Shown here piece by piece: positions 9,710-22,299 of a stretch of DNA of 64,000 nt. Each line of letters starts with the position of its first letter. Within the stretch, counting starts at the first letter, position 1. The notes beneath the pieces are model-generated. The model saw only the letters and a program-made list of their open reading frames with translations. It ran no database searches and had not been told where the DNA came from. Where the stretch lies: positions 6,200,001 to 6,264,000 of the forward strand of contig OX485806.1 in the NCBI GenBank assembly GCA_950295325.1, in the 5' to 3' direction. The DNA is from Polytrichum commune. Taxonomy: Eukaryota; Streptophyta; Polytrichopsida; Polytrichales; Polytrichaceae. A program made the position numbers and the translations under genes.

Positions 9710-12092
9710 TGGAAACTCTGCAACGGAGGAAGGTTGTACACACAGCTGTGCAAGGCATTGTTGGAACTACTCAAAGAATTTTCCTTGTAATTGGCATGAA
9801 GGAATGCTCCCAACTCCTTGATTGCCAAGGGATGATACTGCCTGGACCTAGATGCATTATCATTGGGAAAAGAACATTCTTCAAGAAACACTTCCAAAAC
9901 TCTTCGTTCTTCCTCTTGAATTGACGGAAGTGATCTTTCCGGGGCAGCAACTGAGAGCAACAACTCTGAAGCTTCTTCTTGATTCAGAATCGGGAGAGTC
10001 TTACAGTACTTGGAACGCTTCAATATTGATTTTAGAGTTAACTGACTCCGTGATGTGATCAACACCTTGCTGCCATTGAGGGGACTTAACCCTGCATTCA
10101 CATATGCTTGTGCTTCTTCTAAATTGTTCTCAACATTGTCTATGGCGAGAAACACAGGTTTCAGCCCCAGCCAGATTTCCAGCAGTCGATGTCCCTACAT
10201 AACAATTCCTCCAACAATGTCATTATTGCATAACCGAAAGGAAAATTCGATCCAACCAAAAAAAGGAAAGGATGACGCCTAGGTTTGCCAACATTAGCAT
10301 GAATGATAGTCTGTTTGCCCACATGCTACTGCCTCAATTAAGATTTGGACTCTTTTCTAAGGGCTGTGACCGAGGCAACTTCATCGCCCATTATTCCTCC
10401 ACTACTAGGCTCACCAAGCCCCTTGGTACCCATAACTTTTAAGATGATTGGTTGTCCTGGTGGATTATGGTGGGTAACACTAGCATGGCTTAGGAGAGAA
10501 TGGAACCTAGATCACTTGCAAGACGAGGATGAGTCCCAATCACTCAAGCTATTGACTGTATGCTCATCTAATCGTAAGAGATTAATAGAGGACTATATGG
10601 CTACTCATACCTCTTTCAGCTAGGGTTTTTGAGCTCCAGAGCATGCATAATTGGTTGCGATCGAAGGATATTATACACACCTGTGATTCAGAATGAACCT
10701 TGGCCACCACTTCTTTGCGAAGACCAGTTAAGGCCGTCAAAGCACGCTTCAACAAGACCAGAGGTTTCTCACTTCCCAGCTGCAAATGGCAAACCCTTCC
10801 TTGAAATTCTGATAGGAAATGGTTGCACAAGGCTTTACAAATGGTTGTCTTCCCCATGCCACCCATGCCATAAAACCCTAACAAATCACATCCAGGCTTA
10901 CTGGATACAGAATGCCTCCTTTCGAACATCATCGCTGCAACCTGCACACACCCATGTGACTTTGACATCAATCGGAAGACTGGGATTGAGTCAGTCTGCA
11001 CAAGAATCTGCCTTTGAACGGTCTGATCAAGGAAAACTTATCAATGACATCATGTGCTATTGAAGGGGTTCCAATGTGAGATAGGGTCTTAAATGGGGGA
11101 AGTAGAAGCAGACAAAATATCAATCTCCTATTCATTTAGCCATGTGATCGATGGGGAGGCAGCATCACTTGCAGGTGAACATGAACCGACATGTGAATGC
11201 CCTGTAGTGAGGGGGCAAATGAATCCAAGTAGGATAATTAGTCACCGCAACACTTAGATGCTTGAGAATAGTAGGAGGTCGCATAGATGATCAAATGGAA
11301 GGCAGTTGGTTGTGTGCACACATACAAGAGAGCAACCTTCTTGCAACCAGACTTGCAATCATAAATTCGTACTTGAGACATATCGTGGACAGGGAATACT
11401 TCACATTTGTCACAACGTGGATCCCTGATTTTTTTCCCTCCATTTACTGTATCTTTTTGGCATGGGAGAGGGGCACTAGAGCTCATTCAACTAGTCCACA
11501 TAGGTACTTTGCATTTATTTTTAATACCTGGCATAAGCGGTGACAACCTTTGACATGAGATGTATCATATGGCATTTTCAACGGACGAGTAATTTTCTGA
11601 ATTGCATTCACCACCTTGACCCGGAACTCCCCTTCCAAGATTCCATCAAACGCCAAGCCCTCGTCACAACAACAAATATACCGGATAGCCTCCATCCACA
11701 ACACGATGTTGATCCGCTCATCACTCTCCCAATACTCCATCCAAGAATGCTCATGCCTTCGGAGGTGAAGCGGCGAGAACTTGTAGAAAAGTGGGAGGAG
11801 CTTCAAATTAGGGTTCTCCCTTTTCTGAAACTGGACAAACCAGCTGAGCTCCTGCATCGGCCACTTGGACTCCATGTAGTCCCTGGACAAAACAAATACC
11901 ACAACCGCGCATTGGTTGGCCGCTTGCGCTATCATGGGTGCCAAATTTTCTCCCTTTGGAACGCTGTTTGGTCGCTGGTCAAAAAATGGAAAGTGGTTTA
12001 ATCTCTCCAACTCCACACAAAGTTGCTCCACAAAGTCCCTCTGATGTTTACTGTAGCTGATGAATATGTTGTGCAATGGCAACAACTCCCAT
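9710..12092 (-). CDS. TIR-NB (TN-type) disease resistance protein, LRR not found
   Basis: Three exons join in phase on the minus strand: 12092-11528 (TIR), 10941-10681 (P-loop) and 10194-9710 (rest of the NB domain). The TIR domain shows FISYSKHQRDFVEQL, FFDQRP and SKWPMQEL, whose Glu fits the catalytic position of TIR NADases. The NB domain has GFYGMGGMGKTT (P-loop), VFLAIDNV (a weak kinase-2 motif, normally LLVLDDV), KVLITSRS (RNBS-B) and HPLAIKELGAF at the GLPL position. Such proteins sense pathogens and signal through TIR-made nucleotides. The TIR exon has no in-frame ATG near its start; a pyrimidine-rich AG acceptor at 12093 implies an unseen 5' exon. The 3' end is unsettled: a GTAAGT donor follows 9710, and an open stretch near 9648-9530 might be the next exon. 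No LRR was found, so this is a natural TN protein or a truncated gene. Confidence 0.72.
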
Positions 12093-12099
12093 CTGACTC

Positions 12100-14098
12100 A
12101 GACAAAACAAACAATTTCACTTCAAAATTCAGAAATTCAACCAACAATTTCAACCAAGTGCATCAATGCTCCTCACATTGAAAGGGTGGCTTAAACAAGG
12201 CCTTGACCGGGATCCCATAGGAACTTCGAGGTTGAGCCTCCTAAGGATGGAAGAGTGATTGGTTAGGTGACCTTCCTCACACTTGATTTCACGTGCACCA
12301 CCACCCAATCAAAGTGGGTATATAACTGTGAACTGGATGTTTTTAACCAATTGTGTGGGACCTGCTGACTTGCCCTTGGGGAGTAGGGTCCGGACCAGCT
12401 TGGCCACACCCGTTCTAGGTGTTCATCTTTAAAAGGAAGCAGCAGCCTTCGGACCCTTGAATTCTTGTGATGACCATTTCAATTACATATAGACTTAGAC
12501 CAACTCGAAGATGAAACAACACCATAATTATGTCAATGGCGACATCGGAGTCATCTCTCTCTCGTCACATTGGGGTGCACTGAAAGTTATGAAAATCTTC
12601 CACATTTCTACAAAGAAGTATGAAAAATCAGCCACCTCGATACAGGTAGTGTGATCTGTTTGAACTTGAGAATCTAACCCTTTCCAAGCTTTGCAATCAA
12701 CAACCTTACGCAAACTTTTACTCCTTTTACACATTGCTACAAATTTATTTCATCAAATCAGAAATGTGGGTATGAGGATAAAAAGCATCAATTTTTCATA
12801 CCCCAGGGTTGAGCTTGACTGGTCGTCCATTCCCATGCTACTTGATGACGACTCCAAGTCAAAAGATGTCATGACTGTAACCTGTCATCAATAAATCTTT
12901 CACAATCAGCTACAGTGAAGCTTGATCAGTCAAATTGTGGGAAAATGGTACAGAAGTGCAAGGGTAAACTTTCCTGAGGAGTCACAATGCCACATACATA
13001 TAAACCTAAGGTACATATGTATCCTGACAATTATACTTGTACAGTCACTGTCATGTCTGTTGTATTCAATGTGCTGCAATTTTAAATTCTAGACATGTAG
13101 AAGATTATCAGCTGTACATACATGGCGATTCTTGCAAAGTATAGTTCTATTTCCTCAAACATTTATTTAACTGCTGAGCGAAGATGTTCTTCCCACACTG
13201 TGTCTTTGAAAAGAGCTTTACTGCCATATGGGAGATGAATAGCATATACTAGAGATTCAGGAAAAGAAGTGAAATATGGGGGGAAATGGAGAACTAGGGC
13301 CACAAGTATGTAGGTTAATTGTGGTCTCACATATGGAGAGAATCGAAGGTGCGAGGTCGCACATCAATGTGGTCAGAGTCCTTATCCAAAAGCAAGTAAA
13401 GGATCAGGAAGTTGTGACTGACCCAACTAGGGCAACTGAATTTTGAAAGGTCCAACAGAGGAATGAAAAAGAAAATCTGAAGAAATTAGATATCTGTGTC
13501 AGTCCAACAGACGCCTATCTCAGAAAGTAGCTGCTCCACAGACCAATTGAATCCACTATAGACCCAACTCAAAAAACAGAATTCCTGCTATTAAGCTTCA
13601 CGACCGGTGCACTAAGGATCTGCAAAATGGTGCAGTCTAACATAATTCCATATGCGTTGAAATTTGATCAATTTACAAAACCAGATTCCATCTCTACCCG
13701 CACAGCAGTACTCCAGATCCTGAAGCATTCAGTCAACCTGCTAAGAAAATTGTTCTATCTTAACTCCTGACGAGAGATTATTGTGAGGATTGTGTGTAGG
13801 TGAATGATAACGATAGACGCACAAAGAAGAAAGTCTATGCTCAACACAAAATTCACTAATGTTAGAAAGATTTGAAAGTTTCAAGAGGATTGGAGCTTGT
13901 CAAAGTAGCTCGAAGTTAGTTCTGCTATATGGACACTCAGTTTCTTTGCAGCTTTGATAGGCAACGCTTGAAACCCAAAAAGAAATGTTGGCAAGCCCAA
14001 TCGTGCCTGCATCTGCATCCGAGAATGAAAAATGGCTTCCGAAATGGAGACTCAGCATTATTGTCACTCATCCTGCATTTGTGATGGTTAATTTTCTG
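12100..14098. other. No clear gene; upstream region of TIR-NB gene
   Basis: The region must hold the 5' exon and promoter of the TIR-NB gene if that gene is complete, but I cannot place them. A minus-strand frame at 12734-12528 is a weak candidate first exon. No repeats or RNA genes were recognised. Confidence 0.4.
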
Positions 14099-14156
14099 AA
14101 CTCTCAAACCTCGACCAGTTATTTTTCAAACTTATCCCGTTCATCTGTAACTAGTA

Positions 14157-14504
14157 CTCCCTCCGTCTCAGAATAATATCGTGATTTGCTTGAAAAATCT
14201 GTCTCAAAAAAATACCTTGATTTGCTAAAAAAGGTTGTTTCACAATAAATGACAAGTCAAAGGCGTGCACAAAAGGGACCTTGTAAGTTCCTTGTTGCTT
14301 CTTGAACTAGGCTGGCTCTACTTTCCCTTTACTGCCACTACGGCTCCAACTATGCCACCTGGGCAGGACCAAACCTTCTGATATAAGCATGGTGTCCAAG
14401 ACATGTTGCGTCAGCATTAAAAGTGTGTTACAAAGTGTGGAGACAAACTGGCCTTAAAACAGCCAAATTAAGCAAATCACGATATTATTCTGAGACGGAG
14501 GGAG
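14157..14504. mobile_element. Stowaway MITE (Tc1/mariner type)
   Basis: The element is 348 bp with perfect 35-bp terminal inverted repeats (14157-14191, 14470-14504) beginning CTCCCTCCGTCTCAGAAT and flanked by TA on both sides. CTCCCTCCGT is the classic Stowaway terminus. A diverged second copy of the TIR core (GTCTCA... TTGATTTGCT) lies just inside the left end. It sits inside one unit of the 68-bp array: joining the flanks across a single TA restores the array sequence. Confidence 0.92.
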
Positions 14505-14928
14505 TAATTTTCTTTAAGAGCATCCCCATCATATCAGGTACACGTCAAATAAAGTATATAAGATTTTATACCTTTGGGGTGCCCTCCATCTTGGGCGGGA
14601 CAGCTCATCTTGAGTCAAAGCCCACCAAAGCCTAGGCATACCCCCGGTATAATTAGGAAGCAATCAATAAGATAACGACACTTATTATCTGACATGGGAT
14701 AAAGTTGGATACCGGAGTATCTGATATTAAAGTAATCTCTTGGCGGGCCGGAGGAGGGTTGTTATATGAACCATTTATGGCGGGGGAAGGTCTTTACTAT
14801 ACCCGGGCCGGTTCTAAATTATAGGGGACCAGACATTGGTGGGGCTCAATTTATGTTGGTACCGCCACCCAAGAACCCGGGATGCCCCATTTTTGGCGTT
14901 GGCATGCCCCATGCCCGGTCTAGTGGGG

Positions 14929-15395
14929 TCTCAAACTTCAACCGGTTATTTCTCAAACACATCTGGCTCATCTGTATATAGTATTTTTCCTGAAGTCTCA
15001 AACCTCAACCAGTTATTTCTCAAACACATCCGGCTCATTTGTATCTAGTATTTTTCTTGAAGTCTCAAACCTCAACCGGTTATTTCTCAAAAACATCCGG
15101 CTCATTTGTAACTAGTTATTTCTCTTTAAGTCTCAAACCTCAACCGGTCATTTCTCAAACACATCTGGCTCATTTGTAACTAGTTATTTCTCTTGAAGTC
15201 TCAAACCTCAACCAGTTATTTCTCAAACTCCATCCGGCTCATCTGTAACTAGTAATTTTCCTGAAGTCTCAAACCTCAACTGGTTATTTCTCAAACTCCA
15301 TCCAGTTCAAATGTAACTATTAATTTTCTTGAAGTCTCAAACCTCAACCACTTATTTCTCAAACTCATTTGGTTCATATATAACTAGTTGATACC
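14929..15395 (+). repeat. ~68-bp tandem repeat array, about seven copies
   Basis: Units start GTCTCAAACCTCAACC and continue through TTATTTCTCAAAC and GGCTCATTTGTAACTAGT. Copies begin near 14929, 14995, 15062, 15130, 15198, 15267 and 15333. An eighth, separated copy (about 14099-14156 plus 14507-14516) is split by the Stowaway MITE, and a diverged copy lies near 20970-21020. Between the split copy and the array (14517-14928) is GC-richer DNA of unknown origin starting GAGCATCCCC, probably another insertion. Confidence 0.88.
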
Positions 15396-16097
15396 AGAGA
15401 AAAGTAGTACGTCGACCAACAAAAAAAAAAAATTGTCTTATTATTTATAACCCTCCTTGCATATCTCTCATGTATGCAAGGAGTTCAAGGCTTCTTGCAT
15501 CACTTTTCATCCAAGATGGAATTACACGCAGGTGAGTGGGCGGCTTCCCTGTATCCGCATTTGCATGGCGGATGTAAAAGTGCATTTGTAGACGCAAATG
15601 TAGGGTGAGTGGCCTTGCCCTTAGTGCATATAATTGTTGAGTCCCCATTTTGCTCAACATAACCCACAAGAACTTAGCTCCCTCTAGGTTAGTTAGGTTA
15701 TAGCAATGTAGATGGGATACTAAGGTTTAGTTACGAGCAAGCCCAAGTTTTTTGGAGATTTTCAAATGAGTTCACAATGATTGGGATGAGGTACTGATGT
15801 AAAGCTATTGAGGTTGGAAATCGACCAATTCAAAGAAGAATAAACAGGCAATATGGCAGGTTGAGGCGTCATAGTTTGGGATATTTATCGAGAGTAATTT
15901 TATTTTATTTAGGCAAGTAGCCAAAGGGATTAGGGATAGGGTGGAAATTTTTCCTAGGGTAATATTATAATCATAAGGTCAAAAATCATGGAGGCTAATT
16001 TATGGTTGGTTTTATTGTCACTAGGCTTATTAAGGTTTTGAGGCTCTAAGCAGCTAGAGACCCTCTCTCACGAGTACAAGAAGAGATTGAGCTTTCC
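15396..16097. other. No clear gene
   Basis: A poly-A tract follows the array at about 15420. The stretch 15460-15640 is rich in short inverted motifs (GCAAATG, AGGTGAGTGG) and may be an old MITE. No gene is visible. Confidence 0.35.
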
Positions 16098-16490
16098 TTT
16101 GGCTTCAAGCTCGATGGTTTGGTTTCGGTGTTTTGGCTTTTGTTTGGCTTCAAGCTTAGTGTTTTGGCTTCGTGCTTTGGCTTTGATGCTTTGTCTTATG
16201 TGCTTCAAACTCGGTGCTTTGACTTCTATTTGGCTTCAAGCTCAGTACTTTGGTTTTGTGCTTTGGATTCTGTGCTTAAAGGTTGGTGTTTTGGCTTTGT
16301 GCTTTGGTTTCGATGTTTTGGTTCATGTGCTTCAAGCTCAGTGCTTTGGTTCATGTTTGGCTTCGTTGCTTTGGTTTCTATTTGGCTTCAAACTCGGTGG
16401 TTTGGTTCATGTTTGGCTTCAAGCTCGTTGGTTTTGCTTCGTTGTTTTGGCTTTTGTGCTTCAAGCTCAGTGTTTTTGGCTTCATGTATA
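16098..16490 (+). repeat. Degenerate short repeat rich in TTTGGCTTC / TTCAAGCTC
   Basis: Roughly 390 bp are built from imperfect units of the type TTTGGCTTCAAGCTCGGTG with insertions of TTTGGTT. The plus strand is very rich in T and G. All three forward frames are open for long distances only because the repeat lacks stops, so I treat the frames as artefacts. Confidence 0.75.
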
Positions 16491-16789
16491 TGATGAATCA
16501 TTGGCATCAATATTTCGTGCAGTCTAGTTACAGGGAAACAATCATTCCCTTATTTTGTTTATTGTTTGTTAGTGTAAAGATTTTTTTATCACTGCATTTA
16601 TGTACCACAATCATAAATTATGTGTTGATTTAGGTGCATGCATGTCTACTGTAATTAAAAAAAAAACTATATGTAGAGTTTAAAACCCTCATTTTCATGA
16701 TATCATGATTGATGCATATATAAATTTAAGTGAAATTGGTCATTTTATTGTGTTTGCTACGATTATAGAGTAGGTATGCTTGTGACTAT

Positions 16790-17880
16790 TTTTTCAGGTT
16801 GTTAGAAATTGAAGATAGAAAAAATTGATGTTGTTATCATTTTTTATTGTTTAATCAACCACTTAAGAAAGTGGGGACTTGATTTATACAAGTTTGTAGT
16901 ATTTGTCACTAATGGTCCTAACTCGATGGTGTGCTTTTACGGTGGAATAGCAACAAGATTGAAAAAAAATCATTCATTTTATCTTATCATTGTATTGCTC
17001 ATAGGATTAATTTGACTGCACTTGATGCATCTAAGGCACCATATTGCAAGATAATATCTAGTAAGGTAATTTTTTTTTAATATGATTGCTTATATCTCTA
17101 ATATGTCAAATAAGTGTAAACATACAATCACTACCTTGCAAAATAAATCATTAATGCTAAAAAATCATGAAACGCTATCATAAGATATGATGGCTTAATA
17201 GATTATAGGTAATAACTGCCTCATGTAATTGATTAGATTTGGTCTTATTTTTTGTGATGTAAAAGAGAAGGAGGACCTTGGTCAAGCAAATTCACTTCAT
17301 GCCAAGTTAAAACAGTTCAAGTATATTTTGTATTTTGTATTTTCTTACCGAATTCTTCCATTCTTTGGCTTTATTGTCAAAAATCTTTCAAAGCAAATTT
17401 ATGGAGGTTAGAACTATTGGTAGTATTGTTAGGACAAAAATAGCCCAAATCATACTATTGTTCATTGTTAAGCCAACTGATTTAAAATCTTGTTATATTC
17501 GATGAGAATATTGGTTATCATGTGAGTTTTTAGCCTTCAAATTGCAAGCCACTACTGAATGGGGGAAAAAGACTTTTAGAGACTTATGAAACATGATCAC
17601 ATGAAATCATTCTTTACAAACCCAGTATCTTAATTTGATTGTCTTTGCTGATTTGGCTATAATACAATGTGTATCAACAACCACTTGTGAGAGAACGTTC
17701 TGTGTTCAAAATGTAATCAAAACATGAGTAAGAAATAGGCTTGGAAGCATCAATTTGGAGGCTATGCTTAGAACTTCTTTAAAGGGCCACATAAGAATTT
17801 TGATAATATCATTAAAGAGACAATTCCTTTGTGGAAAAATGGAACTAAGTATTGGGTACTATATGCTAACCCTTCACGTT
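16790..17880 (+). pseudogene. Decayed hAT-type transposase
   Basis: Several pieces in different forward frames line up with one hAT-like transposase: a block like NGPNSMVCFYGGIATRLKK near 16905-16970, CIAHRINLTALDASKA near 16995-17045, and a C-terminal dimerisation block with IQCVSTTTCERTF, VQNVIK and RNRLGSINLEAMLRTS near 17660-17780. hAT transposases cut and paste DNA with 8-bp target duplications. At least several frameshifts and an in-frame stop (TGA after VIKT) break the gene. I could not find the terminal repeats of the parent element. Confidence 0.7.
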
Positions 17881-18737
17881 TTATGTCTTCCGCAAGTGCC
17901 ATTCTTTGTTCAGTAACTTCAGTTATGTTTTCCAATTCTGAGGATGTCAATTAGTTTAAAAATTACAAGTAAATTAGTTTAAAGATTGCATGTGTAGTAG
18001 TACTAACCAGCCTCTAAAATATGTATGCACACTTGTGAGCCCAAAATGGTGCCCACATGTGGTGATTAACTCTTCGAAACCAATTTTAGTTTGACTTTGA
18101 TGTGTTATGATTATTCACAAAACATAAAAAAAGTGAAGTGTGGTGTGGATTTAAGTTTAGGCATTAGAATGTGTTGTGTAGTTATTTCAAGGTTTGATTT
18201 CAATAAGAGGATGCCTTGATTATGTGAGTAGGGGGTAAGGTGAAGCAAGGTGAGCTCCGCGGGTTAAATGCCCACTTTTGGATCCACCTTGGTAGTTTAG
18301 GAAGAAGGAAGCTTGGTGGATGGGGATTAGTCCCTACTTTGGAGGAGAGGGTTAAAGGATTGTGATTGGAGGTGCTAATCCTCTCACCCTATCCTCACCT
18401 CTCTCTCCCTCTCTCCCTCTTTGCTACTTAAGGTGTTTTTTCTCTCATTTGCCTCTCTCTCCATCAAGCGCTCTCAAGGGAGCAAGCTCTTAAGAGCTTG
18501 AGCCACGTGTGTGTGACAATAGTTTTAGTGAAGTTAATTAGTTAAGCTCTCTCTCTCTCAAGGCCTCCCAAGTGAGGGAGCTCTAGAGCTTAAGTTTGCA
18601 TGTAGTGATTAGGTGGTAGTTAGTAAAAGAAAAGAAGAACAAAAAAAAAAAAAAAACCTTTAATTAGTGAATTAGGAGGGGTGCATTAAGGGTAGATAGT
18701 AGGTAGACTTAACATATAGTCACTAGGACCTTGAGGG
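17881..18737. other. No gene; pyrimidine-rich microsatellite tracts
   Basis: CT-rich runs occur at about 18380-18420 and 18549-18563, and a poly-A run near 18640. No open frame of interest is present. Confidence 0.4.
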
Positions 18738-19262
18738 GAAGTATTAGGTTGTGGCAGCCGAACTGCTGGCCTGTAGGTAGTATTAAGCTGTGAAGCCGAG
18801 GCTGCTGGCCTTTAAGTAGTATTAAGCTGTGGAACCAAGGCTGCTGGCCTTAGGAGTATTAAGTTGTGGCAGCCGAACTGCTGGTCTTAGGCAGTATTAA
18901 GCTGTGGCAGCCGAACTGCTGACTTAGGTAGTATTAAGCTGTGGCAGCCGACTGCTGGCCCTGGTGGAGTATTAAGCTGTGGAGCCGAACTGCTGGCCTT
19001 AGGTAGTATTAAGCTGTGGAGCCAAGGCTGCTGGCCTTAGGAGTATTAAGTTGTGGCAGCCGAACTGCTGGCCTTAGGTAGTATTAAGCTGTGGCAACCG
19101 ACTGCTGGCCCTTAGGTAGTATTAAGCTGTGGCAGCCGACTGCTGGCCCTGGTGGGGTATTAAGCTGTGGCAGCCGACTACTGGCCCTTAGGTAGTATTA
19201 AGCTGTGGAGCCAAGGTTGCTGGCCTTAAGGAGTATTAAGTTGTGGCATCCGAGGCTATCAA
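18738..19262 (+). repeat. 37-39 bp minisatellite, about 14 copies
   Basis: Units follow the pattern GTATTAAGCTGTGGCAGCCG, AACTGCTGGCC, TTAGGTA. Variants swap GCAGCCGA for GAGCCAAGG and change the spacer, giving units of 37-39 bp and a higher-order look with alternating unit types. The array is moderately diverged. No coding frame spans it. Confidence 0.9.
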
Positions 19263-22200
19263 GGGGCTGCCGGTAACTAGGCGGGAGTTGTACCCATGGC
19301 TAATTAGATAGTTATTAGGTTTAGCAAGCTAAGGCTAAAGATTGTGTGGAGGGTGCCACTAAACTATCTAATAGGGTGTTAGACCAATCATAGACTAAAA
19401 TAGTCATTGGACAAGTGTTAAGCTCAATAGGATAGGCAAGGCGTGTGGAAGTTTCATGTGATTGAATGTGACATTGACTATAGAGTAAAGTGTTTTTTAA
19501 CACTTGCACCTATCGTTCAAAACAACTTACTTGCATTATTAATGGAGAATGTGAAGGACTCTTGCAATGGCAAGATAAATGAGGTGAAGCTCAAAAGAGT
19601 GAGGGGAATGTCCGTAAGGGCATGTGCGGCTAAAGCCGCGGGTTGGACTCTTGAGAAAGCCAACTCTAGCACAAGCCAAGAGGCCAACATTAATAAAGCA
19701 CAATGAGTGAGACAATACATGTTCATTTGAACATGAAAATTACCTTGCACAGGGTTCAATGTTGTAATAGCTAAATGTGATTCTCAAAGTCATCACCCGG
19801 ACTAGGACGCTTAAAGGTGGTGGATTTGGCCTCACAACACTCTTTGGATCCATACATTTTTCAAAGGCTACATCCTTGGCCCCAAGATGATGGGGGCTTG
19901 GCAAGGTTCAACTCCTCCCAGAGATACTTGGCATTTCTTTCAACACAAATTCACCCCCTTAAAAGCATAACACCAGTTTTCTTTTTTAGTATAAAACTTA
20001 AAAAACAAAATTGGACTCACTATACATAACTTCGAAAACATACCGAAGTAAAATTCAGAAACTAAGAAAATTCTTGTATGGTAAAGGTAAATCTCGGGAT
20101 TGAACCGGGAAAACAAACTGGCTTTCGGTAGCTTCCAAGTAAAAAAGGGAAGAAAAAAATCCGGACCTCTTTATAAAAGGTAGGAAACATACCGATTTTT
20201 GTATAGAACTCCCCCGGACCGTGGGTTATAGAATGGGCTGCCCCACAGTCTTTCCATTGACTTTAACAAGACACCCAACAGGCTCTCACATAATTTACGC
20301 CATTGACAGTGCAAGTGCTGAACGAGAATAATCTGAAGGGCAAGAGGCAACAGGCTTCCCGGGCAACTTGCTTCCAGTGATCGGGGAGGCTTTTGGGCAT
20401 GCATAAGGTAGAAATATCATAACCCGTGAAAATAAGGTGATTCGCATTGAACATCTGGTCCGACAATCATGAGATAATTTCCCAAGATAGACGAGAAGGA
20501 TTCATGAAGAATTAATGCAAGTTGTTTCATATTTTCTGCCCTATACAAAAAATGCTACAATTTTTCAAAGTGGAAAGTTGTCCAGCCTCTTACTCGTTCA
20601 CTAGAATCTCCCCACACTGAACACGGTCATCCGCATTTTCCATACAGAACATCGCCTAAATCGGTTACCTCATGAGTACATTAACACTTGACTCCCATTG
20701 GCTATACTAAGTTTACACGCATTGAAGTTGTTGCCGAGTCATGATCGGTTTTAGAAATGGCACTTCACCATTATGACGGCGGTCTAGTGCACGGCTAGAG
20801 GGTGGTTAACATGTTATGGTATTTCTACCTCAATCGGTTGAGATCCTAGTGTTTGCAAGTCCAACCGGTTACATGTTGTTGACATCCTCCGGTTTTCCTT
20901 TACGAAATTGGGGTATATTCCACTATAAATTCCTCTAAAATGATCGGTAATTCTCCTGCAATCTTGAACTTCAACCGGTTATTTCTCAAACTCAACCAGT
21001 TCATTTGTAATTAACAGCCGGTTCTCCCCGATCATTGCTTGCTTCGGATAATTGACTTACTTTTACCTTATAGAACACTTGGCATTAATATAGAGTCTTA
21101 GCATCACGACCATGGATGCTAAACCGATTATGTATTATGTGCTTTAAATGCACCCATGATTCACACGGTCTCAAGAGTCAACACTACCCAAAGTCAACCT
21201 TGCTCAAGGAATTTGGCAGCATTTCCGCATTGAAGGGCTTCGTGTCCCCTTGAAGTGGGCGCATCTTTCTTGGTTCTTCATTATTTTGGCATAGATATTT
21301 TCAACCAAGAATAAACTAAGAATAACAACAATCATTTTTTATTTTGTTTTATTCATTAAAACTTGCTCAAGAAACAAGCATATTAGGTTTATAGATGTAT
21401 CTCCATCGTTGCCATCACATTTGCCTCCAACAATATTGTTGAGGGCGACGGAGGCATAACGATCACCATTGCATCCCACCACATCTCCTTATAAGGAATG
21501 TGGGTGTTAATTGGTTCATTTTGCATGTTCTCCAACTATTGTCGATAAGATTTACACAACACCATTTGTGTTGCATTAGCAAAATCTACGACGAAGCATC
21601 AGCAAAAATCATAGTGAACCTACACTCCGATTCTCACTACACCTCGGGCCCAAGTGTTCCATAAGGCACAAGTAAATTTCTCCATCCTATTGGTAATAAT
21701 AAATTTCTAGAGTTGTAAAACAAATTGTAGCTTATTTTATTCATAAAAAATATGAGTTCAATTTTTTTCCTCGTGGTATTGAAGTGGAGTTCCTTGGTTG
21801 CTGGTGTTTGTCAGGTAAAGAAACATAGCATTAGGCATAATCAAACTAACAAATATATTCATACATTTAACCACATGTCAGTTATGGCCACAAAACATTA
21901 ACTTTTGTGGGCAAATGCAAGGGTTGTGGTTATAGAGTTAGGGCATCATATGGTAATCCATTACAAAATGTTCATAAAGTTTCCTTTTAACAACTCAACC
22001 AACTCTAATAACCCCAATCACATGCACACCCTAAATCTCAATGAAAACAATGAACAACGCCTTACAAAAAACCTTAAATCACATGACCAAGAATGACTGC
22101 TTTGGTTGGGCGAATGATCTTAGGATGCAATATGGTTGAAGGAGGGAAGGGATTCAGAAATGATATCCAACGAGATTTTGCATGATGTGTAATAGTTTGT

Positions 22201-22299
22201 TTGAGTGGGCGAAGAAAACTAATGTGAAGGCTAATAGATTTAGAGTACTTTAATTGTCATCTCGGAGCCGACTCCTTGTGTTGCGAACGGGAAGAAACC
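19263..22299. other. No clear gene
   Basis: An 87-codon frame at 19443-19706 ends in a basic, Ala/Ser-rich segment that I cannot assign. A diverged unit of the 68-bp repeat lies near 20970-21020. The rest is AT-rich with scattered short frames. Confidence 0.4.

Noticed and set aside
12528-12734. Minus-strand frame as first exon of the TIR-NB gene
   Set aside because: A splice donor in the needed phase was not evident, so it was not included in the gene model.
16098-16633. Long overlapping open frames rich in Phe, Leu, Trp and Cys
   Set aside because: They arise from a T/G-rich repeat that lacks stops in all forward frames, and the translations show only the repeat.
18738-19262. CRISPR-like array (regular short repeats)
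   Set aside because: Units are contiguous with no unique spacers, and the genome is a plant. It is a minisatellite.
20050-20150. Possible tRNA: minus strand contains a GGTTCAATCCC box
   Set aside because: The T-stem does not pair well and no acceptor stem or D-arm could be built around it.
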